A stretch of DNA of 7,488 bases, from the NCBI GenBank assembly GCA_964525815.1, contig CAZGJQ010000097.1, positions 1 to 7,488 of the forward strand, given 5' to 3'. The notes under the pieces are model-generated. The model did not search any database, had not been told where the DNA came from, and saw only the letters and a list, made by a program, of their open reading frames with translations. Source of the DNA: UBA1049 sp964525815 (GTDB taxonomy: Bacteria > Bacillota > Clostridia > Oscillospirales > CAG-382). The stretch's first letter is position 1, and each line of letters opens with the position of its first letter. Shown piece by piece: positions 1-5,558 of this stretch. Both the position numbers and the translations under genes were made by a program.

Positions 1-2
1 AG

Positions 3-92
3 CAAATTGGAAGCGCAGGCGGTGTATTTCTTTTGCGCGACGGTGTCGAATACAGGTACCATGATGTTCCGGAGGTGAATTCTGATGAGTAA
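3..92 (+). CDS. C-terminal fragment of an unidentified protein (left edge)
   Basis: An open frame enters from the left edge and ends at TAA 90-92, leaving 29 visible residues that include the string GVFLLRDGVEYRYHDVPEV. The frame is credible because its stop overlaps the next gene by 8 bases (ATGAGTAA, 85-92), the same arrangement that joins the next two genes. The tail resembles the ends of some phage ParB/methyltransferase-type proteins, which often finish with a 'LLRDGxxYxYxxVP' string, but this is a memory-based impression and not an identification. Too little is visible to name a function. The other two frames are also open for part of this stretch but show no such coupling. Confidence 0.55.
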   Translation, partial: QIGSAGGVFLLRDGVEYRYHDVPEVNSDE

Positions 93-909
93 GCCTCTGT
101 ATCATGTGGTTTCACTTTCGGGCGGAAAAGACAGCACTGCGATGCTTTTAATGATGGTCGAGCGGCAAATGCCAATCGACCTCATTCTTTTTTGTGATAC
201 AGGGCTTGAGTTTCCTGCTATGTATGATCATCTTGATAAACTCGAAAAGATCATTAACATTCCAATAATGCGCGTTTGTGCTGATATGCCCTATGAGTAT
301 TATTTTTTAGAAGTTCCTGTCAGGCGTCTACATGAAACCGAATTTTCAAAAAAATTTGGGCTTAATCACAAAGGTTATGGCTGGGCCGGTCCTAAGATGC
401 GCTGGTGTACATCCATATTGAAAGACACTCCGAGAGAACGCTTTCTTCGGCCCCTGCGCAAAAAATATGAAATAAAACAATATATCGGTATTGCCGCGGA
501 TGAAATAAACCGTCTTGAACGAAAAAGGAATCAAGACCCAAGTCATATACATCCGTTAGTCGAATGGGGAGTAACCGAAGCCGAATGTCTCAAATACTGC
601 TATGACCACGGTTTTGACTGGGGTGGTCTGTATGAGATTTTTCACAGGGTATCCTGTTGGTGCTGTCCTCTGCAAGCTTTGTCCGAATTGCGAAAATTGC
701 GGCTGCTATATCCTGAATTATGGGAAAAACTCAAAAGCTGGGATAAACAAACTTGGCGAAAATTTCGAGCGGATTACAGTGTGGAAGAGCTTGAAATGAG
801 ATTTGATTTTGAAAATGAGTGTTTAAGTCTCGGAAAGCCGATAAAGGGAAAAGCATTTTATAAAGAATTGCGAGAACGGCTTGATATGGGGGTGTCCGGT
901 GATGAGTAA
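85..909 (+). CDS. Phage PAPS-reductase-like PP-loop protein (phosphoadenosine phosphosulfate reductase family)
   Basis: The product is a 274-residue soluble protein of the adenine-nucleotide alpha-hydrolase (PP-loop) superfamily. The PP-loop SLSGGKDST is at residues 10-18 and binds the nucleotide in this fold. It is followed by FCDTGLEFP (36-44), the usual second strand of PAPS reductases, then GPKMRWCTSILK (102-113) and SCWCCP (190-195). Cysteines 108, 191, 193 and 194 could hold an iron-sulfur cluster, as in APS reductases and the phosphorothioation protein DndC; that is inference. Start: ATG 85 has GGAGGT (71-76) eight bases upstream and overlaps the preceding stop. Its own stop overlaps the methyltransferase start by 8 bases, so the two are probably translated together. 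Family members are common in phages but their substrate is usually unknown. True sulfate assimilation is unlikely here, because no sulfur genes are adjacent. The gene looks AT-richer than the methyltransferase next to it. Confidence 0.88.
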   Translation: MSKPLYHVVSLSGGKDSTAMLLMMVERQMPIDLILFCDTGLEFPAMYDHLDKLEKIINIPIMRVCADMPYEYYFLEVPVRRLHETEFSKKFGLNHKGYGWAGPKMRWCTSILKDTPRERFLRPLRKKYEIKQYIGIAADEINRLERKRNQDPSHIHPLVEWGVTEAECLKYCYDHGFDWGGLYEIFHRVSCWCCPLQALSELRKLRLLYPELWEKLKSWDKQTWRKFRADYSVEELEMRFDFENECLSLGKPIKGKAFYKELRERLDMGVSGDE

Positions 910-3169
910 GCTCACCCTCGGTTCACTCTTTGACGGGAGCGGTGGATTTCCTTTGGGCGGACTACTCTGCGGCATAGAACCGCTGTGGGCATCAGAAATA
1001 GAACCGTTTCCGATACGGGTCACCACTAAACGTGTTCCGCAAATGAAGCATTACGGTGACATATCCCGGTTGAACGGTGCAGAACTGCCTCCCGTAGATA
1101 TAATAACCTTCGGCTCACCCTGCACTGATATGAGTGTAGCGGGGAAAAGAGCCGGTCTGGACGGTAGCCAATCCGTCCTTTTTTATGAAGCGATTCGAAT
1201 TATAAAGGAAATGAGGTGTAAAACCAATGGACGATATCCAAGGTATGCTGTCTGGGAAAATGTCCCCGGAGCGTTCAGTTCAAACAAGGGAGCCGATTTC
1301 AAGGCAGTCCTCGAAGCGGTTATTGGCGTCATCGAAACGGATGCCGAGGTGCCTGCACCTGACAATGGACGTTGGCCTTACGCCGATTGTTATATGGGAA
1401 ACGGATGGAGCGTGGCTTACAGAACTATCGACGCGCAATATTTCGGAGTCCCCCAACGCCGCCGCAGAATCTACCTTGTCGCAGATTTTGCAGGCGGAGG
1501 TGCCGGAGAAATATTATTTGAGCGCAAAGGCGTGTCAAGGAATTTTGCGCCGGGCGGCAGCCCGTGGCAAAGAACTGCCGGAAATGTTGAAAAAGGCTCT
1601 GGAGCATCAGGCGTTAGCGTGACATGCCTAAACGACCAAGGTGGCAGTGTAATGTCGGTTTCGGAGGATGTGACGGCTACGCTCCGTGCCGAGGATCATG
1701 GGCATCAGCCTTGTGTACTGCAGTCAAGCGGCTTTTGTACTGAACACAGCGCAAAAAGTCGTGGTGTAGGATATGAGAAAGAAAAAAGTCCAACGCTTCG
1801 AGCAGGTGTTGTTCCGGGCGCTGTAATGTCATTTGAACCCGGCGCGGTTTCTCGTGTCGGTGGGCATACGGATGAAAACCTCAGCGGTTCACTCCGCGCA
1901 AATATGGGAGACAATCAAACCGCTGTTGCTATCGAAAATCATCCTACGGACGGCAGGTGCAGGATCGAATCTGACGGCAAGGTTCAGACACTGACATCCC
2001 GAATGGGAACCGGCGGTATGAACGTGCCTCTTGTTATGAATTCTCCGAAAACACTAAAAATCCGTTCCGGATGTGAAGGCGGCGGCAAGGGTGCTCTTGT
2101 ACAGGAGGATATGTCCGCCACGCTTTCCTGTAACAACGACCAGTCGGTTTTTGTTCCGGCTGTGTTTGACGGAAAGCAGGTAACCTCAAAAACCAACCGC
2201 TCCAATCCACAGCCTGGTGATCCCTGCCACACCCTTGCGGCCGGCAGTGCAGATTCTGCTATGGTGTGTTATGGCATCTGCTCTGATAAAAGCAATTCCA
2301 TGCTGTCGGATAATCCGCACAGCGGTATTTATCAAGCTGATACTTCTCGCACCATTGATGCCAACGGTGGAAATCCGGGATGCAATCAAGGCGGAATTGC
2401 CGTGGTTGCTCTTCAAGGCTCCATGATAGGACGCGAGGATAAAAACGGCCCCCAGGGAAGCGGTGTCAATGAGGATATCAGTTTCTCCCTCACTGCCGCT
2501 GACCGCCATGCTGTTGCTTATGCCATGACCACAGGCAGTTTTACACAAATTGAAGAAGGTATCTCTCCGACGTTACTGTCAAGGGATTATAAGGACGCTC
2601 CGGTGGTAGGTCAACCTGCATACGGCATAGACCGAGCAGCCTTCAATCAAGGACAGAACGCTTTATATAAACCCACCACTCTGGAAGAACAGCAACCTAC
2701 ACTTACGGCAAAAGGTCCCGGTGCTGTGGCGCAACCTGCTTCCTTCTATCCACAGATGAAAGCCGAATCACAGTGCTTTCGGCAGGATGGTACGGCGAAC
2801 ACTCTTGTCAACGGTACAAACCCCGGTTATCAGAATGGACTAATCGAACCGGATTACATCGTTCGCAGGCTGACACCTACCGAGTGCGCCCGGCTTCAAG
2901 GCTTCCCGGATTGTTGGTGTTCCGACCTCGGTACCGAAAACCCCACCGAAGATGAGATTGCTTTCTGGACTGAGGTATGGGAGACACATCGCCGTATCGT
3001 TGGAACAAGCGAAAAGCCAAAAAGCCATAAACAGATTATTAAATGGCTACACGACCCACACTCAGATGCCGCCGAGTATAAGATGTGGGGTAACGGTGTG
3101 GCTTTGCCTTGCGTCTGCTTCGTACTGACTGGCATTGTGTTATCTACACAAGAAACCGCTTATAAATGA
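902..3169 (+). CDS. C5-cytosine DNA methyltransferase with repeat-expanded central region
   Basis: The product (755 residues) transfers a methyl group from SAM to cytosine C5 in DNA. Motifs are in canonical order: motif I LFDGSGGFPLGG (9-20); motif IV GSPCTDMSVAG (71-81) with catalytic Cys74, where the usual PCQ is PCT; motif VI ENV (119-121); motif VIII QRRRR (185-189); motif IX RRLTPTECARLQGFPD (655-670); motif X MWGNGVALP (728-736). Typical members have roughly 330-420 residues. The excess lies between motifs VIII and IX, where the target-recognition region should be, and consists largely of degenerate TLxA repeats (see 1670-2842). I place the start at ATG 902, with GGGGGTG (888-894) seven bases upstream. 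The TTG at 881 would add seven residues and lacks its own ribosome site. The 8-base overlap with the PAPS-reductase-like gene suggests translational coupling. Likely role: protection of phage DNA from host nucleases. Target sequence cannot be read. All catalytic motifs look intact. Confidence 0.95.
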   Translation: MSKLTLGSLFDGSGGFPLGGLLCGIEPLWASEIEPFPIRVTTKRVPQMKHYGDISRLNGAELPPVDIITFGSPCTDMSVAGKRAGLDGSQSVLFYEAIRIIKEMRCKTNGRYPRYAVWENVPGAFSSNKGADFKAVLEAVIGVIETDAEVPAPDNGRWPYADCYMGNGWSVAYRTIDAQYFGVPQRRRRIYLVADFAGGGAGEILFERKGVSRNFAPGGSPWQRTAGNVEKGSGASGVSVTCLNDQGGSVMSVSEDVTATLRAEDHGHQPCVLQSSGFCTEHSAKSRGVGYEKEKSPTLRAGVVPGAVMSFEPGAVSRVGGHTDENLSGSLRANMGDNQTAVAIENHPTDGRCRIESDGKVQTLTSRMGTGGMNVPLVMNSPKTLKIRSGCEGGGKGALVQEDMSATLSCNNDQSVFVPAVFDGKQVTSKTNRSNPQPGDPCHTLAAGSADSAMVCYGICSDKSNSMLSDNPHSGIYQADTSRTIDANGGNPGCNQGGIAVVALQGSMIGREDKNGPQGSGVNEDISFSLTAADRHAVAYAMTTGSFTQIEEGISPTLLSRDYKDAPVVGQPAYGIDRAAFNQGQNALYKPTTLEEQQPTLTAKGPGAVAQPASFYPQMKAESQCFRQDGTANTLVNGTNPGYQNGLIEPDYIVRRLTPTECARLQGFPDCWCSDLGTENPTEDEIAFWTEVWETHRRIVGTSEKPKSHKQIIKWLHDPHSDAAEYKMWGNGVALPCVCFVLTGIVLSTQETAYK
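1670..2842 (+). repeat. Degenerate protein repeat array inside the methyltransferase (about 12 TLxA units)
   Basis: Residues 257-647 of the methyltransferase contain about twelve units of the form (S/A/P/Q)-T-L-x-A/S, then 4-14 variable residues often rich in G, D and N, ending in a short hydrophobic A/V-rich strand. Examples are ATLRAEDHGHQPCV (259-272), PTLRAGVVPGAV (297-308), GSLRANMGDNQTAVAI (329-344), QTLTSRMGTGGMNVPLV (362-378), TLKIRSGCEGGGKGALV (384-400), ATLSCNNDQSVFVPAV (406-421), HTLAAGSADSAMV (443-455), SLTAADRHAVAYAM (529-542), PTLLSRDYKDAPVV (556-569), PTLTAKGPGAVA (599-610) and NTLVNGTNPGYQNGL (633-647). Units are spaced unevenly (about 20-50 residues) and differ too much at base level to be a recent tandem duplication. 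The last unit runs straight into motif IX. Confidence 0.8.
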
Positions 3170-3204
3170 CCGCTTTATTCTCCACAGAAAACGCTTGAAA
3201 TGAC

Positions 3205-3233
3205 TTGATATATAAGTGTTTTAGAGCGAATAT
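3205..3233 (+). promoter_or_regulatory. Candidate sigma-A-type promoter P1
   Basis: TTGATA (3205-3210) and GAATAT (3228-3233) are separated by 17 bases and lie 30 bases upstream of ATG 3264. The -10 match alone is poor. The call rests on the equivalent positions of the related element at 4554-4582, where the -10 is TAATAT. It would start a transcript for the three overlapping genes 3264-4480. No clear terminator is seen after the methyltransferase, so read-through from upstream is also possible. Confidence 0.45.
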
Positions 3234-3246
3234 GTGACTACCAAAA
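3207..3246 (+). repeat. Copy 1 of a 40-bp direct repeat upstream of a gene block
   Basis: This stretch aligns without gaps to 4556-4595, with 32 of 40 bases identical by eye. Both ends are invariant: GATATATA at the left and AATATGTGACTACCAAAA at the right. The 14 bases between are mostly different but of equal length. Copy 1 precedes the virulence-related gene. The invariant right part covers the presumed -10 and the first transcribed bases. Confidence 0.85.
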
Positions 3247-3263
3247 AGAAAGGCGGTATGAAT

Positions 3264-3926
3264 ATGACAATCAACTACAATGTAACAGGCAGCGAGCGCA
3301 AACGGCTCGTGCAAACAATCGCGGAGATCATGGAGTGCGACGCCAAATATAAGGGTGCCCCAACCTTTGCCTACGAGGTGGATTATTTCACCATCGACAA
3401 AAACGGTGTCCTTTCCTTTGATGACCGTGCCGACAGCGAAGAGGTCGAAAAGCTCATCGAGGGACTGGCGGAGCGTGGCTTTGAATTTGACGGGTACGAC
3501 AAGACCGCGCTTACCATTGAAATGCCCCGCTCCTCCTTCACCGACACAGCGCTTGAAAATCTTAGCCGTCTGGTGGAAAGCAAAGGTTATCTCATCAAAA
3601 AAGCATTGGGCGTTACCGACCTATCTATTCTAAAGGGTGAGGAGACTGTCAGCTTCCCATGGTTCTCCGATGCAAGCGACCCGGACGCGGTAAAGACTTA
3701 TACCCACTTCATCACCGCACTCTGTCAGATGGCAAAATCACAGCAGCGGGTCAACTCAATCGAAAAACCCGTGGACAACGAAAAATACGCTTTTCGCTGC
3801 TTCCTCCTCCGGCTCGGTTTCATCGGTGCAGAATATAAGGCGGAACGTAAAATTTTACTCTCAAAATTGACAGGCAGTTCGGCATTTAAACTGAATAACT
3901 GCAAGGCGGTGGATGAAGATGAATAA
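3264..3926 (+). CDS. Phage 'virulence-related' protein, C-terminal module shared with the amidoligase
   Basis: This 220-residue protein resembles a family common in Clostridia prophages and labelled 'virulence-related protein' without a demonstrated function. The N-terminal half carries KGAPTFAYEVDYFTIDKNG (30-48). Residues 55-116 look helical and charged. The C-terminal part has EKPVDNEKYAFRCFLLRLGF (167-186), then IGAEY (187-191) and LTGSSAFK (202-209). This module matches the C-terminus of the amidoligase at 4627, with 17 identities in 36 aligned residues starting at EKYAFR. No signal peptide or membrane segment is seen. Start: ATG 3264 has AGGCGG (3251-3256) seven bases upstream. ATG 3258 is too close to that site, and the in-frame GTG 3234 has no ribosome site and lies in the conserved repeat. 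The gene's end overlaps the next gene. I infer a partner role with the amidoligase. 'Virulence' should not be taken literally. Confidence 0.75.
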   Translation: MTINYNVTGSERKRLVQTIAEIMECDAKYKGAPTFAYEVDYFTIDKNGVLSFDDRADSEEVEKLIEGLAERGFEFDGYDKTALTIEMPRSSFTDTALENLSRLVESKGYLIKKALGVTDLSILKGEETVSFPWFSDASDPDAVKTYTHFITALCQMAKSQQRVNSIEKPVDNEKYAFRCFLLRLGFIGAEYKAERKILLSKLTGSSAFKLNNCKAVDEDE

Positions 3927-3941
3927 ACTTCCCACCGCTTT
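3903..3941 (+). promoter_or_regulatory. Hairpin enclosing the ribosome site and start of the 3919 gene
   Basis: AAGGCGGTGG (3903-3912) can pair with CCACCGCTTT (3932-3941) as a ten-pair RNA stem with one G-U pair. The 19-base loop holds ATG 3913, ATG 3919 and the preceding gene's stop (TAA 3924-3926). The left arm contains the only plausible ribosome binding site for the next gene. A ribosome finishing the upstream gene would melt the stem, so downstream translation should depend on upstream translation. Folding is judged by eye. Confidence 0.5.
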
Positions 3942-4254
3942 CTTCGTTGAATACCCCTACAAAATTGAGGATTTAATGCGCCCTCATTTTTCAGAATGGC
4001 GGAAGCCATATATAGTCAAAAAGGAAATAAAACTCGGTAAAATGGACTACGAAAACTTTACTACTGACCTCTGTGTTGATAGGTGGTTTATCGAAAAATA
4101 CACGCACCTATGTCAAATAGACGAGGAAGGAGTGTGGCGTTGTATTTTAGTTAGGCAAAAAGGTAAACCAGACGGAATATTGGTCATGTCCGAGGGTCGG
4201 GTATTCCCGAAATGGGCGGCTTATTTGCCATGCGAGGTGACGGATAATGAATAA
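3919..4254 (+). CDS. Small uncharacterised phage protein
   Basis: This is a 111-residue protein that I cannot assign with certainty. It may belong to one of the DUF families found beside DUF4314 genes in Clostridia prophages. Visible features are an aromatic N-terminus (AFFVEYPYK, 7-15), DLCVDRWFIEKYTHLC (50-65), WRCILVRQKGKPDGILVM (73-90) and FPKWAAYLP (96-104). It has three cysteines in the middle (52, 65, 75), no membrane segment and no signal peptide. The start could be ATG 3913 or ATG 3919. I prefer 3919 because it gives the 8-base ATGAATAA overlap seen at other junctions here and better spacing from GGCGGTGG. Both candidates lie in the loop of a hairpin (3903-3941). Its stop overlaps the DUF4314 start by 8 bases. 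The tight coupling implies that it works with its neighbours, but nothing in the sequence reveals how. Confidence 0.75.
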   Translation: MNKLPTAFFVEYPYKIEDLMRPHFSEWRKPYIVKKEIKLGKMDYENFTTDLCVDRWFIEKYTHLCQIDEEGVWRCILVRQKGKPDGILVMSEGRVFPKWAAYLPCEVTDNE

Positions 4255-4480
4255 ATTTCCTTCAAAAGAAACTGTGGAGCGTATCCGCAGGCAATACCCA
4301 AAAGGTACCCGTGTTGCTCTTGTCAGAATGAATGACCCGTATAACGACCTTCTGAAACCGGGTTCTCTCGGCACTGTGCTGTTCGTAGATGATACTGCAA
4401 CCATTCATGTGAACTGGGACTGCGGAAGCTCACTTGGCGTTATTTATGGTGAGGATTTGTGCCGGAAAATTGAGGTGTAA
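4247..4480 (+). CDS. DUF4314 family protein
   Basis: This 77-residue protein matches my knowledge of DUF4314, a small phage and mobile-element family of unknown function. The pattern runs FPSKETVERIRRQYPKGTRV (4-23), LVRMNDP (25-31), PGSLGTVLFVDD (38-49), VNWDCGSSLGVIYGED (55-70). The G-T-V / V-x-W-D-x-G-S order looks like a small SH3-like beta barrel, which is inference from the pattern. ATG 4247 has GAGGTGA (4234-4240) six bases upstream and overlaps the previous stop as ATGAATAA. It is the last gene of its block and is followed by an inverted repeat starting at its stop codon. No catalytic residues are apparent; a binding or adaptor role is more likely than an enzymatic one. Confidence 0.85.
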   Translation: MNKFPSKETVERIRRQYPKGTRVALVRMNDPYNDLLKPGSLGTVLFVDDTATIHVNWDCGSSLGVIYGEDLCRKIEV

Positions 4481-4528
4481 ACTACACAATTTCCATGCCA
4501 AATACAGCCGAAAAGATTGTGTAGTTTA
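4478..4528. repeat. 13-bp perfect inverted repeat behind the DUF4314 gene
   Basis: TAAACTACACAAT (4478-4490) and ATTGTGTAGTTTA (4516-4528) are exact reverse complements separated by 25 bases. There is no run of T after the right arm, so it is not a normal intrinsic terminator. A third half-site follows at 4540-4550, just upstream of promoter P2. This placement suits a protein-binding operator better than an RNA stem, though an mRNA 3'-end structure is possible. Confidence 0.7.
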
Positions 4529-4539
4529 TGCCGATTTAT

Positions 4540-4550
4540 ATTGTGTAATT
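4540..4550 (+). promoter_or_regulatory. Third ATTGTGTA half-site next to promoter P2
   Basis: ATTGTGTAATT repeats the first eight bases of the right arm of the inverted repeat in direct orientation, 24 bases downstream. It ends three bases before the proposed -35 at 4554. The position would suit an activator or repressor contact. It is short, so chance is possible. Confidence 0.35.
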
Positions 4551-4553
4551 GTC

Positions 4554-4582
4554 TGGATATATACCTCTTTTGACGGTAATAT
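4554..4582 (+). promoter_or_regulatory. Candidate sigma-A-type promoter P2
   Basis: TGGATA (4554-4559) and TAATAT (4577-4582) are 17 bases apart and lie 44 bases upstream of ATG 4627. The -10 is good and the -35 moderate. The spacing is identical to the element at 3205-3233. It would transcribe the amidoligase, cyclotransferase-like and DUF5049 genes, ending at the terminator at 6264-6291. Confidence 0.55.
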
Positions 4583-4595
4583 GTGACTACCAAAA
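4556..4595 (+). repeat. Copy 2 of the 40-bp direct repeat, upstream of the amidoligase
   Basis: This is the partner of 3207-3246, gap-free and 32/40 identical. It carries the same GATATATA left end and AATATGTGACTACCAAAA right end. The conserved 18 bases include a GTG ACT ACC AAA string, but here that frame is not in phase with the downstream gene. Its conservation is therefore better explained as a regulatory or transcription-start element than as coding sequence. Confidence 0.85.
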
Positions 4596-4626
4596 GGGAA
4601 AACACACTTCAAAGGAGAGAAACGCA

Positions 4627-5526
4627 ATGCTTACAACGAAATTCGGAATTGAAATTGAGTTAACAGGAATCACCCGTGCCAAGGCAGCCGAGATTGCCGC
4701 CAACCATCTGAACGGAACGGTTGAACGCACATATGACGGATACGACACCTACAAGGTTCGCACGGCGGACGGCCGAATTTGGAAGCTGATGAGCGATGCT
4801 TCCATCGACTGCCGCCGCAAGGAAAACGGCAGAACGGTTTCAGCGGGAAGGGAGTACAGCGTCGAACTGGTTAGCCCGATACTCACCTACCGAGAGGAAA
4901 TTGAGACCCTGCAGGAAATAGTGCGGAAGCTTCGCAAAGCCGGAGGGTTCACAAACACCTCCTGCGGAATTCACATCCACCTTGACGGTGCAGACCACAC
5001 ACCAAAGAGTATAAGGAACTTCATCAACATCATTGCAAGCAAGAATGACCTTTTCTACAAAGCCTTGCAGATTGCACCAGCACGAATGAACTATTGCAAA
5101 AAGATGGACGAAATTTTGGTGGACAAAATCAACCGCAGGAAGCCGAAGACGATGGCGCAGATTGAGAGCCTTTGGTACGAGGGATACAGCGAAGCGACCA
5201 ACAGGCACTACCACTCGAGCCGCTACCATTTTTTGAACCTGCACAGCTTTTTCAACGGACACCATACGGTTGAACTTCGGGGCTTTAACAGCGAGCTACA
5301 CGCAGGCAAGATTAGAAGCTATATTGTTCTTGCACTTGCACTTAACAGGCAAGCCCTTACACAAAAATGTGCTTCTGCAAAAAAACCGCAGACCGAGAAC
5401 GAGAAATTCGCAATGCGCACCTACCTTAACCGTATCGGTTTTATTGGTGAGGAATTTGCAAACTGCAGAGAGCATTTGACCGCTCACCTTAACGGTTCGG
5501 CGGCTTGGCGATTTCGGGCAGCCTAA
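4627..5526 (+). CDS. Amidoligase (Amidoligase_2 type, glutamine-synthetase/GCS-like fold)
   Basis: This 299-residue enzyme is of the amidoligase superfamily, which comparative genomics predicts to form amide bonds between a carboxylate and an amine using ATP and metal. The expected landmarks are in order: FGIEIE (6-11); YSVELVSPIL (77-86); SCGIHIHLDG (112-121); RYHFLNLHSFF (199-209); VELRGFNSELHAGKIRSYI (215-233). The acidic and histidine residues in these strings are the likely metal and ATP ligands. After the catalytic domain comes a C-terminal extension (about 237-295) with KKPQTENEKFAMRTYLNRIG (252-271) and LNGSAAW (288-294), related to the C-terminus of the 3264 gene. Start: ATG 4627 has AGGAG (4613-4617) nine bases upstream. 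The TTG at 4549 is rejected because it lies upstream of the promoter. A cyclotransferase-like gene follows 32 bases downstream, a pairing known for this superfamily. The substrate (peptide, protein side chain or cell-wall component) is unknown. Confidence 0.88.
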   Translation: MLTTKFGIEIELTGITRAKAAEIAANHLNGTVERTYDGYDTYKVRTADGRIWKLMSDASIDCRRKENGRTVSAGREYSVELVSPILTYREEIETLQEIVRKLRKAGGFTNTSCGIHIHLDGADHTPKSIRNFINIIASKNDLFYKALQIAPARMNYCKKMDEILVDKINRRKPKTMAQIESLWYEGYSEATNRHYHSSRYHFLNLHSFFNGHHTVELRGFNSELHAGKIRSYIVLALALNRQALTQKCASAKKPQTENEKFAMRTYLNRIGFIGEEFANCREHLTAHLNGSAAWRFRAA

Positions 5527-5558
5527 ACTGCCCGTTAAGAAAAAGGAGGATACGAATT

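Noticed and set aside
881..901. TTG 881 as start of the methyltransferase
   Set aside because: ATG 902 has the ribosome site and the 8-base coupling overlap, and homologous proteins begin close to LFDGSGG.
85..909. Sulfate assimilation enzyme (cysH)
   Set aside because: There are no other assimilation genes nearby, and the context is phage DNA modification and packaging; only the fold-level family is supported.
1227..1622. 131-codon + strand open frame in another phase
   Set aside because: It sits inside the methyltransferase over motifs VI-VIII, which read correctly in the main frame; its sequence is arginine- and serine-rich with no family resemblance.
2186..2548. 120-codon - strand open frame opposite the repeat region
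   Set aside because: The repetitive low-complexity bias of the methyltransferase repeats produces open antisense frames; no independent support.
1670..2842. CRISPR-like or tandem DNA repeat array
   Set aside because: The periodicity is only at protein level; nucleotide units are divergent, unevenly spaced and in one intact reading frame.
3234..3263. GTG 3234 as start of the virulence-related protein, or a conserved MTTK leader peptide at both 40-bp repeats
   Set aside because: No ribosome site precedes either GTG, and the second copy is out of phase with the amidoligase, so the conservation is better explained at DNA level.
4478..4528. Intrinsic terminator for the DUF4314 block
   Set aside because: The 25-base loop is long, the stem is AT-rich, and no T tract follows the right arm.
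4478..4550. DnaA boxes or phage origin
   Set aside because: The TTGTGTA units do not match the TTATNCACA box and there is no adjacent AT-rich unwinding stretch or replication gene.
4840..5265. 141-codon - strand open frame
   Set aside because: It is antisense to the amidoligase catalytic core and has no recognisable domain; treated as a shadow.
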